The notes under the pieces: model-generated
Seen by the model: only the letters and a program-made list of their open reading frames with translations
Told to the model about the DNA's origin: nothing
Database searches by the model: none
DNA from: JBDRRP01 sp964446485
GTDB lineage: Bacteria > Desulfobacterota > Desulfobacteria > Desulfobacterales > JBDRRP01
Assembly (NCBI GenBank): GCA_964446485.1
Contig: CAYUOU010000007.1
Span: 1 to 64,000, forward strand
Length of the DNA stretch: 64,000 bases
Direction of reading: 5' to 3'
Made by a program: the position numbers and the translations under genes
In this document: positions 15,645 to 24,587 of the stretch, one piece after another
Position numbering within the stretch: the first letter of the stretch is position 1
Layout: each line of letters starts with the position of its first letter

Positions 15645-16982
15645 ATGTCCAGAAAAACCGTTTGGGGATGGGCACTCTACGACTGGGCCAACTCCGCGTT
15701 CGCAACGACGGTCATGGCGGGCTTCTTTCCGGTCTTTTTCAAGGAGTATTGGAGCTACGGGTCGGACGTCAATCTCAGTACGGCCCAATTGGGCATCGGC
15801 AACAGTATTGCCAGTCTGCTGGTGGCGCTCATGGCGCCCGCGCTGGGGGCAATTGCCGACCACGGTGGCCGGAAAAAAGCCTTCATGCTGACATTTGCCT
15901 ACTTCGGCGTCCTTATGACGGCCGGGTTGTTTCTCGTGGGCAAAGGCCAATGGATGTTGGCCATTTTTGTCTATTCCGGGGGGGTCATCGGGTTCTCGGG
16001 TGCCAATGTCTTCTACGACGCCCTGCTGCCGTCCGTGGCCGCTGCCGACCGAATCGACCGCATCTCCAGTTTCGGATTCTCCATGGGCTATCTGGGCGGC
16101 GGACTGCTGTTCCTGGTCAACGTGGCCATGACCCTGAAACCAGCGCTGTTCGGCCTGCCCGATGCGGCCACCGCCGTCAGGCTGTCATTTCTGAGCGTTG
16201 CGGTGTGGTGGGGCGGCTTTACCTTTTTCACTGCGGTCTGGGTGCCGGAAACGACGGTGAAGGGCCGCCCATCGGGTCTGGCGCTGGTCAGACAAGGCTT
16301 TGCGCGGCTGGCGACCACGGTAACCCACCTGCGTCACCTCAAATCCGTGGGGCTCTTTCTTCTGGCATATTGGTGCTACATCGACGGGGTCGACACCATC
16401 ATCCGGATGGCCGTGGACTATGGCATGTCGCTCGGCTTTGCCTCAAGCGATCTCATCCTCGCCTTGCTCATCGTTCAGTTTGTGGGCTTTCCGGCCGCCC
16501 TGGCCTTCGGGTGGCTCAGCCAGAAATGGGGGATTCGCCAGGCCATTTACCTGGCCATCGTCATCTACATGGGCATCACCGTCTGGGGCACCATGATGCG
16601 CCACAAGAGCGAGTTCTATCTGTTGGCTGTGGTCATTGGATTGGTACAGGGGGGCATTCAGGCGCTGAGCCGATCCTACTACGCCAGGCTGATACCCGAA
16701 GAAAAGGCCGCCGAATTTTACGGGTTCTATAACATGCTGGGCAAATTCGCCGCCATCGTCGGTCCCGCCCTCATGGGCATCGTGGGGCTGAGCGTGCGGC
16801 GGCTGATCATGCCCGTAGACCCGTCGGCGGCTGACATGACGGCCGTTGGGCAACTCGCCACGCGCTGGAGCATGGGCTCGCTGCTGGTGCTGTTTATCGC
16901 CGGCCTGGTGCTCTTCTCCAGGGTAGACGAAACAAAAGCCAAGGCGGAAGTCGCCGCGATGCGGGCATCAACAGAGCGCTGA
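15645..16982 (+). CDS. UMF1/Atg22-type MFS transporter
   Basis: The 445-residue protein has about 12 membrane helices and the N-terminal signature WGWALYDWANSAF of the unknown major facilitator family 1 (UMF1, related to yeast Atg22). The loop DHGGRKKAF between helices 2 and 3 is the MFS motif A. The substrate is unknown; Atg22 exports amino acids from the vacuole. GAGAGAAG precedes the ATG at 15645; an in-frame ATG at 15621 would add eight residues. Its last 15 bases overlap the end of the opposite-strand GDPD gene. Confidence 0.85.
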   Translation: MSRKTVWGWALYDWANSAFATTVMAGFFPVFFKEYWSYGSDVNLSTAQLGIGNSIASLLVALMAPALGAIADHGGRKKAFMLTFAYFGVLMTAGLFLVGKGQWMLAIFVYSGGVIGFSGANVFYDALLPSVAAADRIDRISSFGFSMGYLGGGLLFLVNVAMTLKPALFGLPDAATAVRLSFLSVAVWWGGFTFFTAVWVPETTVKGRPSGLALVRQGFARLATTVTHLRHLKSVGLFLLAYWCYIDGVDTIIRMAVDYGMSLGFASSDLILALLIVQFVGFPAALAFGWLSQKWGIRQAIYLAIVIYMGITVWGTMMRHKSEFYLLAVVIGLVQGGIQALSRSYYARLIPEEKAAEFYGFYNMLGKFAAIVGPALMGIVGLSVRRLIMPVDPSAADMTAVGQLATRWSMGSLLVLFIAGLVLFSRVDETKAKAEVAAMRASTER

Positions 16983-17804
16983 CCCCCTGCAGACGGCCGA
17001 CATGGCCTGTATCTGATCGGTAAAAATCCAGTCGACACCGCGGTTAATTTCACGATACAGCGCACTGGCAGAATTGCTGAATCCGGTGCCCACGCCCTGC
17101 CCGCTCCGGTGATGACGACGAACTACCCGAGAGGTCATGAGGAGATAGTGGCCGCAAAGGCCGGCAAAGCGTCCTCCGGCAGCCAGGCGGCTGAATGCCG
17201 TGACGCGCTCCCGGGCAATGGGAAGGCAAGCCGCGTCCTGGGCGTGGCCGATGCGGTCCAGCACCCACGGCGACAGGGACAACAGGTGGTAGTCCCGTCC
17301 CGGGGCCAATCCGTCAAAACTCGCCGCCAGCCGCCGGCGCAGCATCTCCGGCACTTCAAACGCCTCGGCTTTGAGCTCCACCATCAGGTGGACCCGTTTC
17401 CCATAGCGTTCCGCCAGTTCCCGCAGCAAGGGGATGTGCGGCCAGCGTGCGCGGATTTCAGCGGCGGTGAGCGCCTCCACACGGACCGGCACTCCAGCCA
17501 GCCGTCGAAAATCAGCATCGTGAAACACCACCGCCTCACGGTCAAGTGACCAGCGCACATCGCATTCGATCCCCCACGCGCCGGCTGCCACCGCGGCATC
17601 GAAGGCCGCAATGGTATTCTCCCATATTCGGCGGTTGTCATAAACCCCTCGATGGGAAATCAGCCGGCAGCGCCGAAGCCGTCGGGGCGCCGGCCGGCGC
17701 CGGGGCCAACAGCTTATCAGCGCTTCACCCAGCCGATTAAAGACGGGTTCCAGACGATCGATGAGTGCCGTTCGCAGTCGGGTATCAGAAGTACACCTTC
17801 TCAT
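16968..17804 (-). CDS. Glycerophosphodiester phosphodiesterase family protein
   Basis: The 278-residue product has the GDPD TIM-barrel signature: ISHRGVYDN, ENTIAAFDAAVAAG, GIECDVRWSLD and VVFHDADFRRLAG contain the catalytic histidines and the metal-binding Glu and Asp. A later MVELKAE strand provides another acidic ligand. Such enzymes split glycerophosphodiesters to glycerol-3-phosphate and an alcohol. The ATG at 17804 lies inside the end of the acyl-CoA dehydrogenase gene (20-bp overlap). AGGAG sits about 7 bases before it, so the two genes are translationally coupled. An N-terminal basic stretch without a clear signal suggests a cytoplasmic enzyme. Confidence 0.88.
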   Translation of the reverse strand: MRRCTSDTRLRTALIDRLEPVFNRLGEALISCWPRRRPAPRRLRRCRLISHRGVYDNRRIWENTIAAFDAAVAAGAWGIECDVRWSLDREAVVFHDADFRRLAGVPVRVEALTAAEIRARWPHIPLLRELAERYGKRVHLMVELKAEAFEVPEMLRRRLAASFDGLAPGRDYHLLSLSPWVLDRIGHAQDAACLPIARERVTAFSRLAAGGRFAGLCGHYLLMTSRVVRRHHRSGQGVGTGFSNSASALYREINRGVDWIFTDQIQAMSAVCRGSALC

Positions 17805-19029
17805 CTTCGGCTCCTGCTTCAGCCGCATCCGCTTCAGGGTCTCGGACGCCTTTCGAGGTTTGGCGGTCAGCCTGCTCTTTGTACCACTCGCCGGCAATGA
17901 TGGTGGACATGATCTCGTTGGTTCCGGTCCAGATGGATGCCAGGCGCAGATCCCGGTATATGCGTTCCACCGGGTAAACGTTCGTGTAGCCAATGCCGCC
18001 CATGACCTGCATGGCGTTGTGAACCACCCGCTGGCAGGATTCGGTGACGAATTTCTTTGTCTCCGAAACCAGGCGCCGGACGCGCCGGGGGGGCGCATCC
18101 GAATCCACCGCGCGGCAGGTGGTGTACACCATGGCGCGGGAAGCATCCATCAACGTGGCGGCCTCGGCCACTTGGAAACTGACGCCTTGGAATGCGGCGA
18201 TGGGCTGTCCGAACGCCTTCCGCCGGGTGGTATAGGCCGTGGCAACATCCAGCGCGGGCCGGGCGGCACCGATGGTCATGGCCGCCGTCCCCAGTCGCTC
18301 GGGGATCATCATGGTTTTGAACACCGCGAATCCGCCGTTGAGGGATCCCAGCAGATTCTCCCGCGGCACCCTCACATCGTCGAACACCAGCCGGCTAGTG
18401 CCGCCCCCCCGGCATCCCATCAGACCGTACCGATAAGGGGTCTCCACACCGGGGCCGCGTTCCACGATGAAGCAGGAAATCCCTTCGTGGGGCCTGGCAT
18501 CCGGGTCGGTGCGGGCATAGACAAGAAAGAAATCGGCCCCCTCCCCCCCCACGATGAACCGCTTCTGACCGCGGATCCGGAAATCATCACCGTCGGCCAC
18601 CGCAATGCTCGAGGTGCCGAAGAAGTCGGAGCCGCCCCGCGGTTCGGTGAGGCATTCGGCGGCAAAGCGTTCACCTCGGAGCAGCGGGGCCACAAATGCT
18701 TCCCGCTGGGCATCGGTGCCGTGCTTGATGATGGCGTCGCAGACCAGTTCGGCCCCGACACCGAAGGTGCAGGCGAAAATATATCCCAGGACCCCGACCT
18801 CCTCCATGGCCACGCAACTGCTCACCCAGTCCATGTCACGACCGCCCCATCGCTCGGAATATCGGCAACCCAGCAGCCCCCGCCGGCCCGCCGATTGAAG
18901 AAATGCTTTGGGAAACCGGATTTTCTCGGCATCCATGTCGAGGATCATCTGAGTGGGGATGGATTTGACGAAATCGCGGAGTGCTTCCCTCCATGCCAGT
19001 TGTCGGTCGTTCAGCAAAAAATCATACAC
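17785..19029 (-). CDS. Acyl-CoA dehydrogenase family protein
   Basis: This 414-residue flavoenzyme should oxidise an acyl-CoA to the enoyl-CoA and pass electrons to ETF. It shows the family signatures: AECLTEPRGGSD in the middle beta domain, RKAFGQPIAAFQG, and MGGIGYTNVYPVERIYRDLR followed by WTGTNEI. The GTG at 19029 (VYDFLLNDRQ) is the likely start because AGGAG lies 7 bases upstream; the open frame continues 23 codons further without a site. The C terminus has an acidic Ala/Glu tail that the overlapping GDPD start codon is embedded in. The chain-length specificity is not visible. Confidence 0.92.
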   Translation of the reverse strand: MYDFLLNDRQLAWREALRDFVKSIPTQMILDMDAEKIRFPKAFLQSAGRRGLLGCRYSERWGGRDMDWVSSCVAMEEVGVLGYIFACTFGVGAELVCDAIIKHGTDAQREAFVAPLLRGERFAAECLTEPRGGSDFFGTSSIAVADGDDFRIRGQKRFIVGGEGADFFLVYARTDPDARPHEGISCFIVERGPGVETPYRYGLMGCRGGGTSRLVFDDVRVPRENLLGSLNGGFAVFKTMMIPERLGTAAMTIGAARPALDVATAYTTRRKAFGQPIAAFQGVSFQVAEAATLMDASRAMVYTTCRAVDSDAPPRRVRRLVSETKKFVTESCQRVVHNAMQVMGGIGYTNVYPVERIYRDLRLASIWTGTNEIMSTIIAGEWYKEQADRQTSKGVRDPEADAAEAGAEDEKVYF

Positions 19030-19110
19030 GATCCGTCTCCTATCTTTGATTGTAAAACACGCGTTGCCCGAAAATCGCCTATCGCGGCATAGCCGCAATC
19101 AAAGCGGGGT

Positions 19111-22077
19111 CTATGGGGCCATGACGACACCGCGTCCGTGGCGCCCGTCGGCCTTGATCAACAGCGGCGCCGCCAGCCGGACAAGGTTCACGTACGGGGT
19201 TTCGGCGACGACCGACTGCCCCTCAAGCCATTGCCAATCCATGATGTCGTCAGTACCCTCTGTGATGGTGAAGTAGAAAACCCCCCGGTGGGTCAGCTCC
19301 TGAAAAAAATGAGAGCCGTTGCTGGCGTCGGCTTTGATCTGTTCATTGCGGATTTCGATCATGGCGCGCACGCCATCGATGTCCTGCCATCGCACCGGGA
19401 TACCGAGCCAGCGATCGGCCGATCCCCATCGGCCGGGACCGGCGACCAGATAGGGGCGTCCCGCGGCCTTCAATTGGGTGTTGAATTGACCGATGGCAGC
19501 GGCCATGGCCGTCGTTTCAGATGGGTCAAAGCGATCCCGCCGGACGTACACAATATCAGCGACGTCATCGACGACACCATTGCCCAGGCACCGGTTGGCG
19601 TACCAGCGGGCGGTCTTCCGGTCTTCGTCGCCCACATGGATATCGGCATGGGACGCCGTAGCCGCCAGCGGCCGTATCTGGAGCAGGTAAAAGGCATCCG
19701 GTCGATCCGGCTCAGGGGTGAGGTCCAGGCTGAACTCGAATTCCACATCACACCCCATACCTTTTCTACCCAAATCCATGAGATCGTATAGCAGATCGCA
19801 CAACGGGGGGCGGCCATACTTTAACATCGATGAAAAGGTCAGAACAGGGTACCCGCCCGGGAGCGCCGCGTCACGCAGCCGTTGCTCATCCGGAAGGTAG
19901 GTGCTTGAAAATGTCTTCACGGGGAACTCGTCCGCCGCCGTATCCACTTCCCGCGTTACCAGGGCGTTTTCCGGTGACACCGGCGCGCCCTCCGCGGTGA
20001 GGCGCAACGCCAGAAAGCGACGCTGGGCATTGGCCAGAATATCTTCAACCGCCGAAAACTGCGGCATCACGGAGGGGTGTTGCGGACAAAACCGCATCGC
20101 CTGATGTGCCCCTTCCAAGGCGATGCCCATACCCAGTGTCAGGCGAACGATCCCGTCCTCCGGGCGCATTGGCCCCACAGGGTAGTAATTCCACGATCTG
20201 GCGACGCCGGATAGCGCCGGGTAGTAGTAATCGCCGATGGTCTGGCCCGCCAGGGACTGGATGATAACGGCCATGCTGTCGCGGCGGGCCCGCAGAGCCG
20301 TGCTGTCGGTAAAGGTGCGAGGGCTGATAAAGTAAGCCGAGGCGAAGACGCCCTTGATGGCAGTGGTAAGGGCCAGCAGGCGAGCGTTGTGCGAAGGGTG
20401 ATTGTTGGGAAGTAAAAAGGTTTTGAAGAGCCCGGTATAAGGGTGGTGATAAGCATCCTCAAGAAGACTCGAGGATCGCACGGCCAGCGGGCAGGTGGTT
20501 TTCTCAACGAAAACGGCCAAATGCTTCGTGAGGTCGTCGGAGAGTCCCCCTGCGAGAAACTGCCGGGTAATGGCCGCGTCGTCCAGTCCTTCGGTTCGAT
20601 CGGCGCCGATCCCATTCATTTCGGTGAACGTTTCAAAGACGTCTGTGGCCAGCACCATGGTGTGGGGCACACGGATATCGATGCTTGGAAATCGCGCGTC
20701 GATCGAGGCATCCTTTTGCAGAAGATTGGCAAAAAAAGCCAACCCCCTGGCCTTTCCACCCAGGGAGCCGCCGCCGATTTTGACGAAATCAACCACGTTG
20801 GCGTCGTAGGTGCGGGGGTTGAACTGGGCCACCACGCCTTTTTGCCGGTTCCGCCGGAGGGTGCGGATACTGCGGATCAAAAACGTCCTCAACCCTGCGG
20901 CACCCTCAAAATCATCCACGGTGAGCCGGCTCATGAAAGAAGCCAGGGAGATCTCCGAGCGGGCCATGAACCAGTTGGAAAAGCGGTTTCTGCGGGCTTG
21001 GTAGAGAATAGGCTCATCGGGTATGCGCGGCAGCAGGGCTTCCAGGTCGGCAAAGGTGGCCGCCCGGCCGATTTCCACCCCCTCGGCACTGCGGAAGACA
21101 AAGTCCCCGAATCCCAGAAATTCCAGAAAAAAGCGGCGAATCTCCTCTGCCAGCCGGGGACTGTTCTTGTCCACGAACTGCACGCCGAGGGCCTCCGCAG
21201 CAGCCCGATTCTCCGTTTCCGAGCTCATGAGCAGCAGTGGCATGTGGGGGATTTCGGCCTTGACAGCCCGCAGCAGCTGTATGCCTGCATCGGCGGATAT
21301 TCGACCGCATTTGGGAAACCGGGTGTCGGACATGATACCGAAAACATAGGGCTTGAACTTCTGGAAAATGGCCAACGCCTGCTCGTGACTGTCGGCAACG
21401 AGAATCTTCGGGCGAGCACGCATCTTCAGCAAGCGGTGCTCATCGTTGAGGGAGTCGCTGATGACCGCCTGCGTCTGGCGGACTACTGCTTTGTAAATCA
21501 GCGGCAAAAAGAAAGATCGGTACTCGGGGGAGTCTTCCACCAGAATCAGCACCCTGACGCCGGCGCAACGGGTATCCGCGGTGACGTTCAGCCGGTCTTC
21601 AGCGTTTTTCACCAGAGCCAGCAGCAGATCGCTGTCGCCGGACCAGATCATCGTCTGATCGATGCTGTGATCATCGGCTGTTCCGGTGGGCAAGCTGTGC
21701 CCCCCGTGGGAAAGCAGTACGACAGGGGTTTGTTGATCGTAGGCCTTCACCGCCGCCCCCAGCGCATGCGGGGACATGCCGGTGAGGTTGGGCATGACGA
21801 TCACCAGATCGAAGCGTTTCCTTTTTAGGACTTCCAGGGCGGCCTGCCCCCCCGCCGCGTGGGTCAGCCGGGGCGGGCGGCTCAAATTGAGCCCGCTGTA
21901 TTCGTGGATGATTTTAGCAGCCAAGCTGCCGTCCTCCTCCAGGATATAGGCATCGTAGGGATTAGCCACCAGAAGGATGTCCAGAATCTTTAAAGCCATC
22001 AATTCGTGGTAGGTGCTAAACCGCGTATCCAGGTTTCGAAGACTGTCTGCTTCAAGCGGGGTCATTCGATCGGTCAT
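19111..22077 (-). CDS. PEP/pyruvate-binding domain protein with two receiver-like domains
   Basis: The 988-residue protein begins with two receiver-like domains. The first (about 30-160) lacks the phospho-acceptor, reading DLVIVMPNLTG where an Asp is expected. The second (about 174-315) keeps an acidic pair (LVEDS) and a candidate D251 in IMSDTRFP. The remainder resembles the N-terminal ATP-grasp part of PEP synthase and pyruvate phosphate dikinase: GGGSLGGKARGL at about 435-446, then AVRSSSLLEDA at about 544, and VEFEFSLD...LLQIRPL as the metal and ATP site. The phosphohistidine and PEP-binding barrel domains of the true enzymes are absent. It is thus a dikinase-like module under possible two-component control. 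GGAGG lies about 10 bases before the ATG. Confidence 0.75.
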   Translation of the reverse strand: MTDRMTPLEADSLRNLDTRFSTYHELMALKILDILLVANPYDAYILEEDGSLAAKIIHEYSGLNLSRPPRLTHAAGGQAALEVLKRKRFDLVIVMPNLTGMSPHALGAAVKAYDQQTPVVLLSHGGHSLPTGTADDHSIDQTMIWSGDSDLLLALVKNAEDRLNVTADTRCAGVRVLILVEDSPEYRSFFLPLIYKAVVRQTQAVISDSLNDEHRLLKMRARPKILVADSHEQALAIFQKFKPYVFGIMSDTRFPKCGRISADAGIQLLRAVKAEIPHMPLLLMSSETENRAAAEALGVQFVDKNSPRLAEEIRRFFLEFLGFGDFVFRSAEGVEIGRAATFADLEALLPRIPDEPILYQARRNRFSNWFMARSEISLASFMSRLTVDDFEGAAGLRTFLIRSIRTLRRNRQKGVVAQFNPRTYDANVVDFVKIGGGSLGGKARGLAFFANLLQKDASIDARFPSIDIRVPHTMVLATDVFETFTEMNGIGADRTEGLDDAAITRQFLAGGLSDDLTKHLAVFVEKTTCPLAVRSSSLLEDAYHHPYTGLFKTFLLPNNHPSHNARLLALTTAIKGVFASAYFISPRTFTDSTALRARRDSMAVIIQSLAGQTIGDYYYPALSGVARSWNYYPVGPMRPEDGIVRLTLGMGIALEGAHQAMRFCPQHPSVMPQFSAVEDILANAQRRFLALRLTAEGAPVSPENALVTREVDTAADEFPVKTFSSTYLPDEQRLRDAALPGGYPVLTFSSMLKYGRPPLCDLLYDLMDLGRKGMGCDVEFEFSLDLTPEPDRPDAFYLLQIRPLAATASHADIHVGDEDRKTARWYANRCLGNGVVDDVADIVYVRRDRFDPSETTAMAAAIGQFNTQLKAAGRPYLVAGPGRWGSADRWLGIPVRWQDIDGVRAMIEIRNEQIKADASNGSHFFQELTHRGVFYFTITEGTDDIMDWQWLEGQSVVAETPYVNLVRLAAPLLIKADGRHGRGVVMAP

Positions 22078-22128
22078 GACGCCTAGCCTCCCATCGGGGC
22101 AGGTGCGGGCTCAAAATCGACAAGCCCA

Positions 22129-22170
22129 GGATGACGTAAACGCTGATTTCAGGGTTTTTACAGGCCTGTC
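22129..22170 (+). repeat. Diverged 3'-end relic of the MITE-like element
   Basis: This stretch aligns with the last 43 bases of the element at 22177-22326 at roughly 65-70% identity. It shares GGATGACG, AACGC, TTTTTAC and the terminal GTC. It sits directly before the target duplication of the intact copy, in the same orientation. Confidence 0.45.
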
Positions 22171-22176
22171 AAAATT

Positions 22177-22326
22177 GATGAAACGGTAAAAAGTAGCAAA
22201 AAGGACGATTTCGTAACATGTTCGAGATACGGCGTGCGAATCCTGAGGAATGCGGCGTACTTACAGTACGCCGCCATGACGAAGGATGACGCGTAACGCA
22301 GATATCGGACTTTTTACGGAACCGTC
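22177..22326 (+). mobile_element. MITE-like element, copy 1 (150 bp)
   Basis: The element begins GATGAAACGGTAAAAAGT and ends with the reverse complement of GACGGTTCCGTAAAAAGT, an imperfect terminal inverted repeat. An internal palindrome, GCGGCGTACT-TAC-AGTACGCCGC, would form a 10-bp stem. It is flanked by a perfect 6-bp direct repeat, AAAATT (22171-22176 and 22327-22332). It contains no open frame and depends on a transposase elsewhere. It lies between the PEP-binding gene and murJ. Confidence 0.85.
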
Positions 22327-22366
22327 AAAATTGGGGCGCAGGCTGACCGCCGTCACCCATCGGCGG

Positions 22367-23965
22367 CTATGGGGCGGCCTGCCCGGAACGGGGCTTTCGC
22401 TGCCGCCATCGGGCGCGCACCCGTGCCACCCCCTGGGAGATCTCCGAGACGCCTGCCAGTCTTGCCCCGATGACGAGCAGCAACAGATAGGCCGATGAAA
22501 CGACACCGGCCACCATCATGCTGTGTAGCTTACCCTGAACCGGGCTGTCGGTCCACAGGGCCTGTTTCCCACACCAGACGAGCCCCCCGATAACGATGCC
22601 CACGACGGTCAGCCTGGCAAATGACCGAACGACGTCACCGGCGCCGTCGTTGCTGCTTCGGCGATTCCACAACAGGTAGAGCAACCCCACCTGAAGCCAT
22701 GCCGACAAGGCAATGGCTGTCGCCACACCGGCCACCCCGAACCACCGCAAGCCGATGATATAAATCGGCAGGCTGGCCGCAACGGCAAGGCTGCCGAAAA
22801 GTGATGGAAACAGGGTGTCTTGCATCGCGTAATATCCACGCACCACCACCGTCTGTGAAGCGAACGCCACGGCGCCGATAAGCAGCCACGGCAGGGTGTC
22901 GGCGGTGATACTGACGGCCGCGGCATCGAAGCGCCCCTGCTGGAACAGCATCACCACCACCTCATGGCGAAGCACCATGAGCAGGATGGACACAGGAACC
23001 AACAGCGCCAAATACCTGAGGGATTGGTTCAGCAGATCGTTCATTTCAGAGATCCGATTCTCAGCCGCCAGCCGGGACATGAAGGGGAAGGCGGCGACAC
23101 CGATGGCCTGGCCGAAGATACCCACCAGCATGAAGACCACGCGAAGCCCGTAATTGAGGGCGGCAATACTGCCCGGGGGTAGAAATGAGCCGAAAAATTT
23201 GAGGAATACTTCAGTTGAGAACGTCATGGTCAACCCGACGATTAGGGGCAGGCTCACCAGGATGTACCGCCGAAAATCAGGATGGCACAGGGAAAACCGC
23301 GGGCGCAACCGCATCCCCATGCGACGGGCCCCCACCCACTGAATTGCCAAATTGCCGACAAGCGCCCCGCCAAGCACCCCCCATGCAAACCCCACCATCC
23401 CCCATCGGGGCCCCAATAGAAGACCGCCGGCAATGATCCCGGCATTGTAGACCAGTGGAGCGAGCGCTGGAATGAAAAAGGACGCATTGGCATATTGCAC
23501 CGCCATGAGTAGACCGCCGGCAAAGAAAAAGACCTGAGCGGGTAGAATAATCCGGGTCATCGTCACGGCCAGATCGCGCACCGCCGCATCCTTCATACCA
23601 GGGGCAAGGAGCGCCACCAGTTGCGGTGCGGCGAGCCATGCAGCGAAGGTCAGTATGCATAGCACGCCGCCGAAAACGACCATGATGTCGGAAAACACCT
23701 GCCAGCCTTGGTCCATGTCGTCACTGGCGAGATACTTGGCAAAAATGGGAATGAAGGTGATGCTGAGAAAGCCGCTGGCTGCGACATGATTGAGGATCTC
23801 AGGGAGGATAAACGCCACCTGGTAGGCGTCCACGGCAGCCGTGGCGCCGCCGATATAGGCGATGGCCATTTCTCTGAACAGACCGATGACGCGGCTGAGA
23901 AAAACCGACGCCATCATGATCATGGCCGCCACGCCGACCCTTGTCCCCACGGATGGTTGCGTCAT
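22367..23965 (-). CDS. murJ: Lipid II flippase MurJ/MviN
   Basis: This 532-residue protein with about 14 membrane helices flips the peptidoglycan precursor lipid II across the inner membrane. Family marks include SVFLSRVIGLFREMAIAY with its conserved arginines, VDAYQVAF, and the inner-cavity RVVFMLVG segment. The start MTQPSVGTRVG at 23965 matches the family's usual N terminus but has no clear ribosome binding site; the upstream frame is open to a TTG at 24052. A short basic tail follows the last helix. It is preceded by a candidate 52-codon gene on the same strand. Confidence 0.9.
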   Translation of the reverse strand: MTQPSVGTRVGVAAMIMMASVFLSRVIGLFREMAIAYIGGATAAVDAYQVAFILPEILNHVAASGFLSITFIPIFAKYLASDDMDQGWQVFSDIMVVFGGVLCILTFAAWLAAPQLVALLAPGMKDAAVRDLAVTMTRIILPAQVFFFAGGLLMAVQYANASFFIPALAPLVYNAGIIAGGLLLGPRWGMVGFAWGVLGGALVGNLAIQWVGARRMGMRLRPRFSLCHPDFRRYILVSLPLIVGLTMTFSTEVFLKFFGSFLPPGSIAALNYGLRVVFMLVGIFGQAIGVAAFPFMSRLAAENRISEMNDLLNQSLRYLALLVPVSILLMVLRHEVVVMLFQQGRFDAAAVSITADTLPWLLIGAVAFASQTVVVRGYYAMQDTLFPSLFGSLAVAASLPIYIIGLRWFGVAGVATAIALSAWLQVGLLYLLWNRRSSNDGAGDVVRSFARLTVVGIVIGGLVWCGKQALWTDSPVQGKLHSMMVAGVVSSAYLLLLVIGARLAGVSEISQGVARVRARWRQRKPRSGQAAP

Positions 23966-24094
23966 TGACCGACTGTTAACAGAAAAAATGCGCAGAAGCA
24001 AAACAGGAAGGGTGAGTGGCAGCGGGATAGCGGTGGGAATGAATCCTTGCAAGGCCGATTGCGGCCAACAGGAAGAAATGTGAATGGGGGGGGA

Positions 24095-24253
24095 CTATCT
24101 TGCCGGCGATTTGTCCCTATACGCGCGCTCCAACAGCAGGCGGTCGGCGATGGGCCGGCGGTGATGGGTGCCACCGAACAGCGATCGGATCACGCGTGCG
24201 TCAACAACCCACCCGAATCCCAAGTGTTCGAAGAAAACGATGTCTTCTCTCAT
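24095..24253 (-). CDS. Candidate small protein of 52 residues
   Basis: The frame runs from ATG at 24253 to TAG at 24095. It is supported mainly by an AAGGAGT located 6-7 bases before the start. The product is basic, with an aromatic N-terminal stretch (VFFEHLGFGWVV) and an arginine-rich C-terminal half. I recognise no family; it may be a genuine small protein or the residue of a longer gene. MITE copy 2 with its TTTTGT duplication begins right behind the ribosome binding site, so any older promoter has been displaced. murJ follows 129 bases downstream. Confidence 0.4.
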   Translation of the reverse strand: MREDIVFFEHLGFGWVVDARVIRSLFGGTHHRRPIADRLLLERAYRDKSPAR

Positions 24254-24270
24254 GGTGTGACTCCTTTTGT

Positions 24271-24420
24271 GACGGTTCCGTAAAAAGTCCGATATCTGCG
24301 TTACGCGTCATCCTTCGTCATGGCGGCGTACTGTAAGTACTCCGCATTTTTCAGGATTCGCAAGCCGTATCTCGAACATGTTACGAAATCGTCCTTTTTG
24401 CTACTTTTTACCGTTTCATC
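24271..24420 (-). mobile_element. MITE-like element, copy 2 (150 bp, inverted)
   Basis: Read on the minus strand it differs from copy 1 at about four positions in 150. It has the same ends and internal palindrome, and a perfect 6-bp target duplication, TTTTGT (24265-24270 and 24421-24426). It lies immediately upstream of the ribosome binding site of the 52-codon frame. Confidence 0.85.
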
Positions 24421-24587
24421 TTTTGTGATGGCCCCGGCGTTCAACACTGCCGACGCCCACGGCCTTGTTAATTATTGTATCGCCATGTGGTTTCGGATCT
24501 TTAGCCAAAAGTTCGTCTTGAGGCAGCCGCGGGAGCATCCGCCGCGACAGTGCCGGGGTGATTGGCGCCGCCTGGATCGGTTGCTGA

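Larger units (their letters stand above)
23966..24587. other. Region between murJ and the RsbW-type gene
   Basis: This 622-base interval holds a candidate 52-codon gene and MITE copy 2. The remaining parts (23966-24094 and 24427-24587) show no coding or structural signal that I can support. Confidence 0.6.

Noticed and set aside
17761..19092. A 443-codon plus-strand frame
   Set aside because: Antisense to the acyl-CoA dehydrogenase, whose signatures are unambiguous.
20443..21828. A 461-codon plus-strand frame
   Set aside because: Fully antisense to the PEP-binding protein, which has clear domains in its own frame.
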